From contig NZ_CP127294.1 of assembly GCF_030285625.1 (NCBI RefSeq), forward strand, positions 1,622,001 to 1,686,000: DNA of 64,000 bases, written 5' to 3'. The notes beneath the pieces are model-generated. The model ran no database searches and was not told the DNA's origin. It worked only from the letters and a program-made list of their open reading frames with translations. Positions within the stretch are counted from its first letter, which is position 1. Each line of letters opens with the position of its first letter. This document shows positions 1 to 14,083 of this stretch, piece after piece. The position numbers were made by a program, and so were the translations under genes. This DNA comes from Amycolatopsis sp. 2-15. GTDB taxonomy: Bacteria > Actinomycetota > Actinomycetes > Mycobacteriales > Pseudonocardiaceae.

Positions 1-2316
<2,316 letters not shown>

Positions 2317-2364
2317 GGGTTCCTTCTCGGGGAAAGGTCTGGGCAGTCGGGGTGAGGCGGACGG

Positions 2365-4371
<2,007 letters not shown>

Positions 4372-4529
4372 CTACTCCTCCAGTGTACTTGCCCGCGCGT
4401 GCTGACATGCGGCAAGGACACCCCTCACTGCGTCACAGAGCCGCGAAATCGCTCGAAGGCGAGTCATGTCGTAGCTCGCGGGTTGTCAAGCGGTTCTCGG
4501 GGAACTCACCCGCCGACGCGCAACCGGAG

Positions 4530-5237
4530 TCAGCCGTACGTGTCACGCGGCCCGCGGCCCGGCACGACCCGCGGTCCCTTCCGCCAGCTCGGCGCCGTCG
4601 GGCCCTGGATCCGCATGCGCTTCACGACGCCGTTGCCGACCCCCGCGGCGATCTTCGCGATGAGCTTGCTCTGCAGCAGCCGCAGCTGCGTGGCCCACGC
4701 CGTGGAGCTCGCGCGGACGGTCAGCTCGCCGTCCTTGAGCGCCACCGGCTGGGCGTGTTCGGCGACGTCCTCGCCCACGAGCCGGGCCCACTGCCCGAAC
4801 ACGCGCGCGTTGGTCATCGTGTCCTGCCAGCCGCTGTCGGAGACCAGTCGCGAGACGAGCCGGCCGAGCGGCTGCGGGTCGCGTGCGTCGGCGCCGGGCC
4901 CTGACCAGCGACGACGGCGCGGGTTCTGGCCCCCGCCGCCGGTGATCCGGCCGCGGCGCAGGTTCGGCGGAGCACCGCGCTCCTTCGCCTTGGCCTTGGC
5001 GGCCTCGAGCGCGGCGTGCGCCAGGTCCCGTCCGGAGGGCTTCCCGTTCGGCCCAGTGGACACGTCACGCTCGGTGCCGGAACCGGGGTTCCCACGTGGG
5101 TGATTCCCCGCTTGGGTGCGGTCAAGGCCCTCATCAGGCCGTTTCGTCACGCGCGGCGATAACCCATTCACGGGTTTATCCACACTGTCCACAGGTTTGT
5201 CCCCAGATCGGTGGGTAACTTCTGTGACCGCGGTCAC
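4530..5237 (-). CDS. dciA: DciA-like replicative helicase loader (DUF721)
   Basis: A DUF721/DciA-family protein, the bacterial helicase operator that assists DnaB loading at the origin in species lacking DnaC. The conserved parts are the KPSGRDLAHAALEAAKAKAKERG segment near the N-terminus and the C-terminal core with LGRLVSRLV, WARLVGEDVAEH and LRLLQSKLI. The reading frame stays open far upstream into recF, so the start must be chosen. GTG at 5237 lies 34 bp after the recF stop and gives 235 aa. A GTG at 5150 is the main alternative (206 aa). It sits in the order recF-dciA-gyrB-gyrA, the same as M. tuberculosis recF-Rv0004-gyrB-gyrA. Confidence 0.88.
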   Translation of the reverse strand: MTAVTEVTHRSGDKPVDSVDKPVNGLSPRVTKRPDEGLDRTQAGNHPRGNPGSGTERDVSTGPNGKPSGRDLAHAALEAAKAKAKERGAPPNLRRGRITGGGGQNPRRRRWSGPGADARDPQPLGRLVSRLVSDSGWQDTMTNARVFGQWARLVGEDVAEHAQPVALKDGELTVRASSTAWATQLRLLQSKLIAKIAAGVGNGVVKRMRIQGPTAPSWRKGPRVVPGRGPRDTYG

Positions 5238-5271
5238 CCGCCGTGGCCGACTTGATCTTGGGGCCGAGGAT

Positions 5272-6426
5272 TCAGGCACGGTTGACCTCGCCATCCGCCA
5301 CCACGAACCGGCTCCCGGCCAGCTCCGACGGCACGTCCTCGTCCACCGCCGCCGTGATGAGCACCTGCTCGGCACCCGCGGCGACCTCCGCGAGCCGCGC
5401 CCGCCGTTTGCGGTCGAGCTCGGCGAATACATCATCCAGCAGCAGCACCGGTTCGCCCGCTTCGCCACGCAGGAGCTCGTAGCTGCCAAGTCGAAGAGCC
5501 AGCGCGAACGACCACGACTCGCCGTGGCTCGCGTACCCCTTCGCCGGCGCCTCGCCCAGGATCAGCTCCAGCTCGTCGCGGTGCGGGCCGACGAGGCTGA
5601 TGCCACGCTCCAGCTCGTTGCGCCGGACGTCGGCCAGTGCCTTGAGCAGCAGCTCGCGCAGCACTTCCGCGTCCGCTCGCTCGCCGCCGGCCACGCCGTA
5701 GCCCGGCGGCAGCGCTTCGCCGAGCGACGACTTGTAGGTGATCGACGCCGGCCGCGAGTCCGGCGCGACGCCCATGTACGCCTCCGCCGCGTACGGCCCG
5801 AGGTCGGCGATGAGGTTCAGCCGCGCCGCCAGCAGCTGGGCACCGGCCACCGACAGGTGGTCATCCCAGACTTCCAGCGTCGAAAGCGCGTACGGGTCCT
5901 CCTTACCGGTGCGGCGCTTGCCAGCGGTCTTGAGCAGGGCGTTGCGCTGCTTCAGCACCTTCTCGTAGTCCGCGCGCACGCCCGCGTACCGAGGTGCGCG
6001 CAGCACGAGGAGCTCGTCCATGAACCGGCGACGCTCGCTCGGGTCTCCGCGCACGAGCGCCAGGTCCTCCGGGGAGAACAGCACCGTGCGCAGGATCCCG
6101 AGCACGTCGCGCGGCTTGCCGACCGCGCCCCGGTTCACGCGGGCGCGGTTGGCTCGTCCCGCCGTGATCTCGAGCTCGACGGTGAGCTCGCGGTCGTCGT
6201 TGACCACGGCGACGCGCACGAGCGCGCGCTCGCACCCGTGCCGGATCAGCGGGGCGTCCGTCGCGACCCGGTGGGAACCCAGGGTCGCGACGTAGCCGAT
6301 CGCCTCGAGCAGGTTCGTCTTCCCCCGGCCGTTCTGGCCGACGAGCACGACCGGCCCCGGCTCAAGGGCGAGGTCGGCTTGCGGCCAGGACCGGAAGTCG
6401 GTGACCTGGAGATGTCGCAGATACAC
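5272..6426 (-). CDS. recF: DNA replication and repair protein RecF
   Basis: RecF is an SMC-like ATPase that loads RecA at single-strand gaps together with RecO and RecR. The protein is 384 aa, the usual length. It starts [14 protein letters not shown], typical for the family, and has a Walker A motif GQNGRGKTN near residue 30. The C-terminal Walker B reads [12 protein letters not shown]. It lies 12 bp downstream of gnd on the same strand, which suggests translational coupling in the dnaN-gnd-recF-dciA run. Confidence 0.97.
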   Translation of the reverse strand: MYLRHLQVTDFRSWPQADLALEPGPVVLVGQNGRGKTNLLEAIGYVATLGSHRVATDAPLIRHGCERALVRVAVVNDDRELTVELEITAGRANRARVNRGAVGKPRDVLGILRTVLFSPEDLALVRGDPSERRRFMDELLVLRAPRYAGVRADYEKVLKQRNALLKTAGKRRTGKEDPYALSTLEVWDDHLSVAGAQLLAARLNLIADLGPYAAEAYMGVAPDSRPASITYKSSLGEALPPGYGVAGGERADAEVLRELLLKALADVRRNELERGISLVGPHRDELELILGEAPAKGYASHGESWSFALALRLGSYELLRGEAGEPVLLLDDVFAELDRKRRARLAEVAAGAEQVLITAAVDEDVPSELAGSRFVVADGEVNRA

Positions 6427-6438
6427 GAGCGGGGGAGG

Positions 6439-7329
6439 CTAGCTCCCGGCCTTCTTCACTGCGTGGCCACCGAACTGGTTGCGCAGCGCGGCGACGGCGC
6501 GCATCGCGGCGGAGTCCTTCTGCCGCGAGGAGAACCGGGCGAACAGCGCGGCCGAGAGCACCGGCGCCGGCACCGCGTTGTTCACGGCTTCCTCCAGCGT
6601 CCAGCGGCCCTCGCCCGAGTCTTCGACGTAACCCTCGAGGTCGTCGAGCTCCGGGTCCTCCTCCAGCGCGCGCACCAGCAGGTCGAGCAGCCAGGAGCGC
6701 ACGACCGTGCCACGCTGCCACCCCTTGATCACGGCGGGCACGTCCTTGACCACGTGCGCGGCCTCGAGCAGCTCGAAGCCCTCGGCGTAGGCCTGCATGA
6801 TGCCGTACTCGATGCCGTTGTGGATCATCTTCGCGTAGTGGCCCGCGCCGACCTCGCCGGCGTGCGAGAAGCCTTCTTCACGCGGGCCTTCCGGACGCAG
6901 CGTGTCGAAGATCGGCATCGCACGGGCGACGTCGGAACCGGCGCCGCCGACCATGAGGCCGTAGCCGTTGTCCTTGCCCCACACACCACCGGAGACACCG
7001 CAGTCGAGGTAGCCGATGCCCTTGGCCGCCAGCAGATCCGCGTTCAGCTTGTCGTCGGTGAACTTCGAGTTGCCGCCGTCGATCACGAGGTCGCCCTCGG
7101 ACAGCGACTGGCTGAGCTCCACCACGGTCTGCCGCGTCGGGTCGCCGGCGGGGACCATGATCCAGACGATGCGCGGCGCGTCCAGTTTGGACACCAGGTC
7201 TGCGAGCGACTCGGAGTCGGTGACGGCCGGGTTGCGGTCGAAGCCCACGACCTCGTGCCCGGCGGCACGCAGCCGCTCGCGCATGTTGAAGCCCATCTTG
7301 CCCAGGCCCACGAGACCGAGCTGAACCAT
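6439..7329 (-). CDS. gnd: 6-phosphogluconate dehydrogenase, decarboxylating (short GntZ-type)
   Basis: Oxidative decarboxylation of 6-phosphogluconate to ribulose 5-phosphate in the pentose phosphate pathway. At 296 aa it belongs to the short class, not the roughly 470-aa class. The N-terminal Rossmann signature GLVGLGKMGFNM is clear. The substrate-loop motif CGVSGGVWG and the helix segment HYAKMIHNGIEYG, with the catalytic-lysine context, follow. Placement of gnd between dnaN and recF is a known feature of several actinobacteria. Its 47-bp gap from dnaN suggests cotranscription with replication genes. Cofactor choice (NAD or NADP) cannot be judged from sequence alone. Confidence 0.93.
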   Translation of the reverse strand: MVQLGLVGLGKMGFNMRERLRAAGHEVVGFDRNPAVTDSESLADLVSKLDAPRIVWIMVPAGDPTRQTVVELSQSLSEGDLVIDGGNSKFTDDKLNADLLAAKGIGYLDCGVSGGVWGKDNGYGLMVGGAGSDVARAMPIFDTLRPEGPREEGFSHAGEVGAGHYAKMIHNGIEYGIMQAYAEGFELLEAAHVVKDVPAVIKGWQRGTVVRSWLLDLLVRALEEDPELDDLEGYVEDSGEGRWTLEEAVNNAVPAPVLSAALFARFSSRQKDSAAMRAVAALRNQFGGHAVKKAGS

Positions 7330-7376
7330 GAAATCCCCTTAGGTAGGAACGAAAATCCGCGGTTGTGACGCGCCGG

Positions 7377-8510
7377 TCAGCCCGGGAGGCGGACCGGCAT
7401 CAGCAGGTAGAGATAACCGGGGACGACGTTGCCCTCGGCGTCGGCGGGCTTGATGAGCGCCGGCCGGTTGGGGGTGGTGAAGGTGAGCTCCGCGCGGTCG
7501 CTGTGCAGCGCGCCGAGCCCGTCGACGAGGTAGCCGGGGTTGAAGGCGATGGTGACCGGTTCGCCTTCGTAGTCGACCTGCAGCTCTTCTTCGGCGCTGC
7601 CCTCGTCGTCGCCGCCGGCGGAAAGCCGCAGCGACCCGTCGGCGAACTCCAGCCGCACCTGCGTGCCGCGTTCGGCGACCAGCGACACGCGCTTGATCGA
7701 CTCGGCGAGCGCCGACACCTCGATCACGGCACGCGACGTGTGGGTCGCCGGCAGCAGCTGCCGGTAGGGCGGGAACTCCGCGTCGAGGAGACGGGTGGTG
7801 GTGTAGCGGCCGTTGCCCGAGAGGCCGAGGAGGCCTTCGCCGCTGGCGAGCGCGAGGCGCACGGTGCTGCCGGCGCCGCCGAGCGTCTTCGCGGCCTCGG
7901 CGAGCGTGCGCGCGGGCACGAGGACCGCGGCGTCGGGCAGGCCCTCGGCCGGCTTCCACGTGAACTCGCGCATGGCGAGGCGGAAGCGGTCGGTGGCCAC
8001 GAGCGTGAGGGTCTCGCCCGAGATCTCCAGGCGCATGCCGGTGAGCATCGGGAGCGTGTCGTCCTTGCCGGCGGCGGTGACGACCTGGGTCACGGCCTGG
8101 CCGAACGTGTCGCCGGTGAGCTCACCCGCGAAGGCGGGCTGGGACGGCAGCTGCGGGTAGTCCTCGACGGGCATGGTCGGCAGGGAGAAGCGCGCGCTGC
8201 CGCACGTGATGGTGGCGCGGGCGCCGTCGACGGAGATCTCCACCGGCTGCGCGGGCAGCGCCTTGGTGATGTCGGCGAGGAGACGGCCGGAGACCAGGAG
8301 GCGGCCACCGTCGGCGATCGTCGCGGGGACGCCCACCGTGGCGGAGACCTCGTAGTCGAAGCCGGACACCGTCAGCGCGTCGGACTCCCCGTCCGCACCC
8401 GCGTCGAGCAGCACACCACCCAGCACCGGCACCGGAGGCCGGGACGGGAGGCTCCTGGCCACCCAGGCGACGGCGTCGGCAAGCCCGTCGCGCTCGACGC
8501 GGATCTTCAT
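7377..8510 (-). CDS. dnaN: DNA polymerase III beta sliding clamp
   Basis: The ring-shaped processivity clamp that tethers DNA polymerase III to DNA. The protein is 377 aa from the ATG at 8510 ([21 protein letters not shown]). The frame remains open far upstream into oriC, but residues before this Met are low-complexity and unlike DnaN. Conserved clamp features include [11 protein letters not shown], the fold repeats and the C-terminal PVRLPG end, which forms part of the partner-binding pocket (typically ending MPVRL). dnaN is separated from dnaA by oriC rather than adjoining it, the usual Streptomyces/Pseudonocardiaceae arrangement. Confidence 0.97.
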   Translation of the reverse strand: MKIRVERDGLADAVAWVARSLPSRPPVPVLGGVLLDAGADGESDALTVSGFDYEVSATVGVPATIADGGRLLVSGRLLADITKALPAQPVEISVDGARATITCGSARFSLPTMPVEDYPQLPSQPAFAGELTGDTFGQAVTQVVTAAGKDDTLPMLTGMRLEISGETLTLVATDRFRLAMREFTWKPAEGLPDAAVLVPARTLAEAAKTLGGAGSTVRLALASGEGLLGLSGNGRYTTTRLLDAEFPPYRQLLPATHTSRAVIEVSALAESIKRVSLVAERGTQVRLEFADGSLRLSAGGDDEGSAEEELQVDYEGEPVTIAFNPGYLVDGLGALHSDRAELTFTTPNRPALIKPADAEGNVVPGYLYLLMPVRLPG

Positions 8511-8699
8511 GCGCGCATCCTTTCGACAGCCGAGCCCGTCGGCTCGTGAAGGGTCGGTAGCTGGCGGTTCACGAGTACTGCGCCGAGTACGCCGCGACCG
8601 AGTCCCCACCGGGCCGGTCCGTTTCGGCGTGCCGGGATCGGCGCACAGGAACGGACCAGGTGCAGGCATCCACGTTAGGCCGTCGCCGGGGGTCCCGTC

Positions 8700-9260
8700 A
8701 CCTCGGCCTCCCCTTGACTTTGTCGACAAGGAGACAGGTTCGACGGCTTGTCCCCAACTTCGTCCATCGCCTGTTTTTGTTTTGTTCTTTCTTTCAAAAG
8801 ATCTAAGAGCAGTAGCAGTAATAGGGGCTGTGGGTTGTGTGGACAGAGCTCGTTCGCGCAGGTCGGCGGGCGCGTCGGCGTGTGGAGAGTCCTGGTGGTG
8901 GATCGGTGGATAGTTCGGGCGACCCGTGGATGGTTTCGTCCGGGCCGCGATCCATCCACATCTCGGACCGGTTGTCCCCATGGTTGTCCCCAGGTGTGAG
9001 GGGAGTTGTACCCAGGCTCTGTGGGTGCGGAAACGGGCTCGAATCGCCCTGGAGAGTGACGGGCTCCCGATGTGGATCACGTGTGGGCAACCTGTGGAAT
9101 CCCCGTGGACAGCCCTGTGGAAAGCCTGTGGATTCCGTGTGGGCGGGATGTGGACGGTTTCGGCGTTGGTGCAGCTCCTGGATCCGCTGGAGTTGTGCAC
9201 AAACTGCGCACAGGGTGGGGAAAACTCCTTGTGTATCAATGGGTTTGGGGATGGCTGCGT
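8700..9260 (+). other. Replication origin oriC with DnaA-box cluster
   Basis: The 1.08-kb gap between dnaN and dnaA has no credible gene and is dense in 9-mers close to the high-GC DnaA box TTGTCCACA or its complement. Examples are 8720-8728 (TTGTCGACA), 8748-8756, 8972-8980 and 8984-8992 (TTGTCCCCA), 8838-8846 (TGTGGACAG), 9071-9079 (TGTGGATCA), 9093-9101, 9104-9112, 9116-9124, 9127-9135, 9149-9157 and 9193-9201 (TTGTGCACA). Most boxes between 9070 and 9157 share one orientation, giving a directional run. No box seen in this core is a perfect consensus match. Replication is inferred to start here from the flanking genes and the box density. The limits given are approximate. Confidence 0.9.
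8772..8808. other. Putative DNA unwinding element
   Basis: A T-rich then A-rich tract (runs such as TTTTTGTTTTG and CTTTCAAAAG) that contrasts sharply with the surrounding GC-rich sequence. It lies on the dnaN side of the DnaA-box cluster, the position where a duplex-unwinding element is expected. Function is inferred from composition and place only. Confidence 0.55.
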
Positions 9261-9541
9261 ACGCGTGCGTACGTGGGCGACGGCACAGCCGCTTGCTTCG
9301 CTGCTTCGCGTGTGTACGGGTGCTTCGTCCACGTTGGACCCGGGGCGTTGTGGAAGGTGTTGTGTGGTAGAGGAAATCGGGCTCGAGGTGGGTGATGGGG
9401 CGAGCGCGCGGGGTGTGGTGTGGACGGGTCTCTGTGGACGGATCGCGGGCCTCGGCACCGGCCGACAGACCGGACCTCCGCGCGGGCGGTGAGCCTCGCT
9501 GAGCGCCGTCCTGGCCGCGTCCTGGCATCGCCCAGATAAAA

Positions 9542-9571
9542 GGAGGGCGCCGCCCGTAGGCGACGCCCTCC
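9542..9571 (-). terminator. Intrinsic terminator of dnaA
   Basis: Inverted repeat GGAGGGCG ... CGCCCTCC with a 14-nt loop, 18 bp after the dnaA stop. On the minus strand it is followed directly by TTTTATCTGG, giving the U-run of a classical rho-independent terminator. It would isolate dnaA transcripts from oriC. Confidence 0.85.
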
Positions 9572-9588
9572 CTGGTGAAGCTCCGAAG

Positions 9589-11307
9589 CTACTGCCGAGC
9601 CCGCTGCTTGATCCGCGACGTGAGCTCCTGCACCTGGTCGTAGATGCGCCGGCGCTCGGCCATCTCCTTGCGGATCTTCTTGTCCGCGTGCATCACGGTC
9701 GTGTGGTCGCGGCCGCCGAACGTCTGCCCGATCTTCGGCAGCGACATGTCGGTGAGCTCGCGGCACAGGTACATCGCGATCTGGCGCGCCGTGGCGAGCG
9801 CCTTCGTCTTGCCGGGCCCGCAGAGGTCGTCGAGCGTGACGTCGAAGAACTCCGCGGTGACGCCCATGATCGTCGGCGCGGTGATCTCCGGCGCGTGCGA
9901 GTCGGGGATCAGGTCGCGCAGCACGATCTCGGCGAGCCCGACGTCCACGGCCTGCTGGTTGAGCGACGCGAACGCGGTCACGCGGATCAGCGCGCCCTCG
10001 AGCTCGCGGATGTTCGCCTCCACGCGCGAGGCGATGAACTCCAGCACCTCACCCGGCACCGCCAGCCGGTCCTGCGCGGCCTTCTTGCGCAGGATGGCGA
10101 TGCGGGTTTCGAGCTCGGGCGGCTGGATGTCGGTGATCAGGCCCCACTCGAACCGCGTCCGCAGCCGGTCCTCCAGCGTTTCGAGGCGCTTGGGCGGACG
10201 GTCGGAGCTGACGACGATCTGCTTGTTCGCGTTGTGGAGGGTGTTGAAGGTGTGGAAGAACTCTTCCTGCGTACCTTCTTTTCCTTCCAGGAACTGGATG
10301 TCGTCGACGAGCAGGATGTCGATGTCGCGGTAGCGGCGCTGGAAGGCGACCTTGCGGTCGTCGCGCAGCGAGTTGATGAAGTCGTTGGTGAACTCTTCGG
10401 TCGACACGTAGCGCACGCGCATGCCGGGGAACAGCCGTTGCGCGTAGTGGCCCACGGCGTGCAGCAGGTGCGTCTTGCCGAGCCCGGACTCACCCCAGAT
10501 GAACAGCGGGTTGTACGCGCGGGCCGGCGCCTCGGCCACGGCCACCGCGGCCGCGTGGGCGAACCGGTTGGACGCGCCGATCACGAACGTGTCGAACGTG
10601 TACTTCTCGTTGAGCTTCGTCTTCGACGTCTGCGGCTGCGCGGGCGCGGTGTAGGGCTGCCCGGCGATCGGCTGGCCGGAGAACGTCGGCCAGATCTCGT
10701 GGACGGCGGCGAGCGCTTCGCCTTCCTCGTCCACTTCTTCGTTCGGGTCGTCGGACTCCTCAAGCGGGGCCGGCTGCGGCACCGGGCGCTGGCGCGGTGG
10801 CTCGGGCCGGGCGGCGCGCGCGGCAGCCATGGAGGCGCCGTCGATCGGCGGGCGCTGCTGCGCGCCGGAACCGTTGTCGAGGCGGCCGTGCTCGAGGCGC
10901 CCGTTGTCGGGCCGGCCGTTCTCCATGTGCGTGGGGTCGAGGTGACCGGGTTCCAGGTGACCGTTGTCGACGCGGCCGTTGTCGGGGTGCCCGTTTTCCA
11001 CCCGCGGGGGTGAGGGCACATAGCGCGGCGCGGGCGCGATGGCCTCGGCGCTGTCGACCTTCACGGCGAGCGACACGGCGCGGCCGAGCCGGCGGGAGAG
11101 GGCGTCGGTGATCGCGCCTCGCAGCGCGCGTTCGATCGCTTCCTTCGCGAAGTCACTGGGGGCAGCCAGCAGGGCGGTGCCGTCGAGCAGGCCGATGGGC
11201 CTCGTCACCCGCATCCAGGCTCGTTGCTGCGGCGAGAGGGTGCCGTCGGACAGCTCCCGTACCACCTGCTCCCAGATGACGCCCAGATTGTGCTGGTGCT
11301 CGGACAC
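9589..11307 (-). CDS. dnaA: Chromosomal replication initiator DnaA
   Basis: AAA+ initiator that binds DnaA boxes and opens oriC. The protein is 572 aa from the GTG at 11307. Domain I (residues 1-90) is followed by a long linker domain II (about 90-230) and the AAA+ domain with Walker [10 protein letters not shown] at about 272-280 and Walker [13 protein letters not shown]. Domain IV ends with the DNA-binding signature [15 protein letters not shown]. The linker contains a run of Asn-Gly pentapeptides (residues 104-147). The upstream region carries a perfect DnaA box (11428-11436) and a near match (11416-11424), consistent with autoregulation. A terminator follows the gene. Confidence 0.98.
   Translation of the reverse strand: MSEHQHNLGVIWEQVVRELSDGTLSPQQRAWMRVTRPIGLLDGTALLAAPSDFAKEAIERALRGAITDALSRRLGRAVSLAVKVDSAEAIAPAPRYVPSPPRVENGHPDNGRVDNGHLEPGHLDPTHMENGRPDNGRLEHGRLDNGSGAQQRPPIDGASMAAARAARPEPPRQRPVPQPAPLEESDDPNEEVDEEGEALAAVHEIWPTFSGQPIAGQPYTAPAQPQTSKTKLNEKYTFDTFVIGASNRFAHAAAVAVAEAPARAYNPLFIWGESGLGKTHLLHAVGHYAQRLFPGMRVRYVSTEEFTNDFINSLRDDRKVAFQRRYRDIDILLVDDIQFLEGKEGTQEEFFHTFNTLHNANKQIVVSSDRPPKRLETLEDRLRTRFEWGLITDIQPPELETRIAILRKKAAQDRLAVPGEVLEFIASRVEANIRELEGALIRVTAFASLNQQAVDVGLAEIVLRDLIPDSHAPEITAPTIMGVTAEFFDVTLDDLCGPGKTKALATARQIAMYLCRELTDMSLPKIGQTFGGRDHTTVMHADKKIRKEMAERRRIYDQVQELTSRIKQRARQ
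10867..10998 (-). repeat. Pentapeptide-coding minisatellite in dnaA linker
   Basis: Within the DnaA linker, about nine units of a degenerate 15-bp repeat encode (N/P/H)G(H/R)x(D/E)-type pentapeptides such as [20 protein letters not shown] and NGRLE. The repeat keeps frame. DnaA domain II is variable in length and sequence across actinobacteria, so this is probably a tolerated expansion. Confidence 0.75.
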
Positions 11308-11904
11308 CTGTCTGGCTCCCCTCCCCTCGTCGGCGTGAACGGCGAAATCACCTCAAGCACGCCCGCGAAACACTCCCCTGGACGCATCTTGGACCGACCT
11401 GCGCGCGGGCACAGCGAATATCCACATAGTTGTCCACAGCTGTGCACTAATGTACGGCTGCCCGCAGCCACGCCACCTGCGGGCTCGACGTTCGCCGTGG
11501 GCGCCTCCACACCCCGGTGGCGATACCGCCGCTCGCCTCGCGACCGGAGACCCGGAAGAGGCACGCTAACAAGCCTCGCCCGCTGCCACAAGGCACCGTT
11601 GCGCGCAAGCATTTCACGGTGTACGGCGTGTTGCCATTCGGTGCCCCGGCGTGGGGGATGGCGAGGTCACGGCCCGGTCGCCGAGCGTGGCGGAGGGGGT
11701 GCCTACACGGCTCCCGACCGGGGTGCGTACCCTCGTAAGGTCTCCCGTAAGCGACGGGTGCGTTTCGCGTGCCCACGTATGTCGTCGCTCGTCGTGACGA
11801 GGCCACACGTTGGTAGGAGACACCAGAGACTGCCGTGCGACCGCACGACATGCCGGTAGACGGCCGAAAATCCGTCGCCCGACGGCCGAGACACAGGAGT
11901 AGCA
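11308..11904. promoter_or_regulatory. Divergent dnaA / rpmH regulatory region
   Basis: A 597-bp gap between the divergent dnaA and rpmH starts with no credible gene. It contains a perfect DnaA box TTGTCCACA at 11428-11436 and ATATCCACA (one mismatch) at 11416-11424, about 110-120 bp upstream of the dnaA start. Those are well placed for DnaA autoregulation. The rpmH side has a long leader ending in the ribosome-binding sequence CAGGAG before the GTG. I could not assign -35/-10 elements with confidence. Confidence 0.65.
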
Positions 11905-12048
11905 GTGAGCAAGGGTAAGCGCACCTTCCAGCCGAACAACCGCCGACGCGCGCGGACCCACGGTTTCCGCCTCCGCATGCGGACCCGTGCGGGCCGGGCC
12001 ATCTTGGGGGCTCGTCGTCGCAAGGGCCGCGCCGCGCTGTCCGCCTGA
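11905..12048 (+). CDS. rpmH: 50S ribosomal protein L34
   Basis: A 47-aa basic ribosomal protein, the canonical first gene of the rpmH-rnpA-yidD-yidC-jag run divergent from dnaA. The sequence begins [20 protein letters not shown] and ends in the Arg/Lys-rich [14 protein letters not shown] tail, typical of actinobacterial L34. It starts with GTG after CAGGAGTAGCA. The gene is short enough to be missed by automatic calls. rnpA follows after 21 bp. Confidence 0.97.
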   Translation: MSKGKRTFQPNNRRRARTHGFRLRMRTRAGRAILGARRRKGRAALSA

Positions 12049-12069
12049 TCCGGCTCGTCGAGGCGCGCC

Positions 12070-12501
12070 GTGCTGCCCGCAGCCGCACGTCTACGGCGGA
12101 GTGAAGACTTCCGGGTCGTTCTCCGCCGGGGCTCCCGGGCAGGCAGGCGCCGCCTCGTCGTCCACGCGTTGACCACGGACCCGTCCGCGGCCGCACCCGA
12201 TGCGGCCAGGGCGGGTTTTGTGGTGAGCAAGGCCGTCGGCAACTCGGTGGTGCGCCACCGGGTGACCAGGCAACTTCGGCATCTTGTTTCGGCCCGGCTC
12301 GGAACACTGCCCCCGGGCAGCTCGTTGGTCGTACGGGCATTACCTCCGGCGGCGTCCGCTTCGAGCGCGGAGCTCGGCGCCGATCTCGACGCGGCGCTGC
12401 GCCGGCTCGGACTCACCTCGTCCCGCCGCACCGCCGGGGAAGGTGCTCCCCGGCAACCGCGTCAGCAGGACGCGGCCCCCGACCACGGATCAGCGGTGTA
12501 A
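12070..12501 (+). CDS. rnpA: Ribonuclease P protein component
   Basis: Protein cofactor of RNase P, which matures tRNA 5' ends. The protein is 143 aa from a GTG start with the actinobacterial N-terminus [14 protein letters not shown]. The RNA-binding RNR-type helix reads [17 protein letters not shown]. The C-terminal 30 residues are polar, variable and probably disordered. Position between rpmH and yidD is diagnostic. Confidence 0.95.
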   Translation: MLPAAARLRRSEDFRVVLRRGSRAGRRRLVVHALTTDPSAAAPDAARAGFVVSKAVGNSVVRHRVTRQLRHLVSARLGTLPPGSSLVVRALPPAASASSAELGADLDAALRRLGLTSSRRTAGEGAPRQPRQQDAAPDHGSAV

Positions 12502-12506
12502 CGGCA

Positions 12507-12839
12507 ATGCAAGCCACTCCCGAGCACACCCAGGGCGGCACCGACGTCACCGGGGAGACGGCCCCGCGCCGCCCCGGGCCGGTGGCGTGGGTGCTGCTCC
12601 TCCCCATCAAGTTCTATCGCAAGGCGATCTCGCCTTTTCTACCGCCGGCCTGCCGTTTCTACCCGAGCTGCAGCGCGTACGCAGTCGAAGCCCTGACCCG
12701 GCACGGTGCCGGCCGCGGCTCCTACCTCGCGCTGCGCCGGTTGCTGCGCTGCGGCCCGTGGACCCCACCCGGTCGCGACCCGGTGCCCGAGGAGTTCTCC
12801 TGGCGCCACCGCATGCCTGAAACACCGATCGAGGAGTAG
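12507..12839 (+). CDS. yidD: Membrane protein insertion efficiency factor YidD
   Basis: A small YidD-family protein (110 aa) that helps YidC insert membrane proteins. The family core is present: LLLPIKFYRKAISP, then the cysteine motif CRFYPSCSAYAVEAL, then LALRRLLRCGPW. It starts 5 bp after rnpA and ends 4 bp before yidC, so it is clearly part of the same operon. Confidence 0.95.
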   Translation: MQATPEHTQGGTDVTGETAPRRPGPVAWVLLLPIKFYRKAISPFLPPACRFYPSCSAYAVEALTRHGAGRGSYLALRRLLRCGPWTPPGRDPVPEEFSWRHRMPETPIEE

Positions 12840-12843
12840 CTCA

Positions 12844-14055
12844 GTGCTCGATTTCATCTACTACCCCGTGTCCTTCATCTTGTGGTGTTGGCACAAGGCC
12901 TTCGGGTTCGTCTTCGGTGAAGCAACGGCGATCTCGTGGATCCTGGCGATCATCTTCCTGACGTTCACGGTCCGCGGCATCATGTTCAAGCCGTTCGTGA
13001 ACCAGGTCCGGTCGATGAAGAAGATGCAAGACTTCGCGCCGGAGATGAAGAAGCTCCAGAAGAAGTACGCGAACGACAAGCAGCGCCAGGCGCAGGAGAT
13101 GCAGAAGCTCCAGCGCGAGCACGGTGTCAACCCGCTGGGCAGCTGCCTTCCGATGGTTCTTCAGATCCCGGTGTTCATCGGTCTGAACCACGTGCTGCGC
13201 GCCTTCACGATCCCGCCGGCGGGTGGCGGCGTGAAGACCGAGAACTACTTCTTCAACCAGCACGACGTCCAGTCGTACGTCAGCGCGAAGCTCTTCGGTG
13301 TCAACCTGGGCGAGGCGGTCTACAACGGCGTCGGTGTGGTCAGCGGCAACATCGCGGCGCCCGGGTTCCACTGGAGCGTGCTGCCGGTAGCGCTGCCCCT
13401 GATGATCGTCGCGTCGATCGCCACGCACCTCACCGCGCGGCACTCGGTGGCTCGGCAGAACGCCGCGTCGGCCACCTCGCAGACCGCGATCATGAACAAG
13501 CTGACGATGTACATCTTCCCGCTCGGCGTGCTCGTGTTCGGTGCCCTGTTCCCGCTCGGCCTGCTCTTCTACTGGCTGGCGAACAACGGCTGGACGCTGA
13601 TGCAGCAGCGGCTCGTGTACACGCGCATCGACAAGGAAGAGGCCGCGCGCAAGGCGGAAGCCGCGGAGAAGCGGGCGTCGCTCGGGCCGAAGCCCGGGCA
13701 GAAGCCGGCGGCTCCGAAGGTCGGGCAGAAGCCTGTGCAGCAGAAGAAGAACAACCCGTCCGGCAACGGTCAGCAGCAGGGCAAGGTGGCCAAGGCGGGT
13801 TCGGCGCACGGTTTCGCGCAGACGAAGTCCCCGTCTTCCTCGGGTGGCGTGGAGAGCAAGAAGACCGCTGCGTCCGAGGCTGCCTCGCAGGCCAAGTCGT
13901 CCGAGCCGTCGGAGCCGTCCGAGCCGGACACCAAGGCGACCCCGTCGAAGCCGGCGCAGCAGCCGGCCCAGAACGGATCGAAGAAGGAGAACGGAACCGG
14001 GGTTTCCGGGCTCCTCAAGGACTCGACCAGGAAGTCGGGCCGGAAGCGTCGCTGA
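12844..14055 (+). CDS. yidC: Membrane protein insertase YidC
   Basis: YidC/Oxa1 insertase, 403 aa from the GTG at 12844. Residues upstream in frame belong to yidD in another frame and are not part of it. The sequence begins with membrane segment FIYYPVSFILWCWHKAFGFVF and has the family loop with KKMQDFAPEMKKLQKKY. Further membrane segments follow (GSCLPMVLQIPVFIGL and VLVFGALFPLGLLFYWL). The last 140 residues are a Lys/Ala/Pro/Ser-rich cytoplasmic tail, common in actinobacterial YidC and thought to contact ribosomes. Confidence 0.96.
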   Translation: MLDFIYYPVSFILWCWHKAFGFVFGEATAISWILAIIFLTFTVRGIMFKPFVNQVRSMKKMQDFAPEMKKLQKKYANDKQRQAQEMQKLQREHGVNPLGSCLPMVLQIPVFIGLNHVLRAFTIPPAGGGVKTENYFFNQHDVQSYVSAKLFGVNLGEAVYNGVGVVSGNIAAPGFHWSVLPVALPLMIVASIATHLTARHSVARQNAASATSQTAIMNKLTMYIFPLGVLVFGALFPLGLLFYWLANNGWTLMQQRLVYTRIDKEEAARKAEAAEKRASLGPKPGQKPAAPKVGQKPVQQKKNNPSGNGQQQGKVAKAGSAHGFAQTKSPSSSGGVESKKTAASEAASQAKSSEPSEPSEPDTKATPSKPAQQPAQNGSKKENGTGVSGLLKDSTRKSGRKRR

Positions 14056-14083
14056 CGCTCCCGGTTCGGAGAGGAGACGAATG

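Noticed and set aside
7951..7966. CTTCCACGTGAACT in dnaN as a possible parS
   Set aside because: Four mismatches to parS and not palindromic beyond CCACGTG; explained by coding sequence.
8511..9458. N-terminal extension of DnaN into oriC
   Set aside because: The frame is open, but the residues are Thr/Pro/His-rich and unlike any clamp; the ATG at 8510 gives the standard N-terminus.
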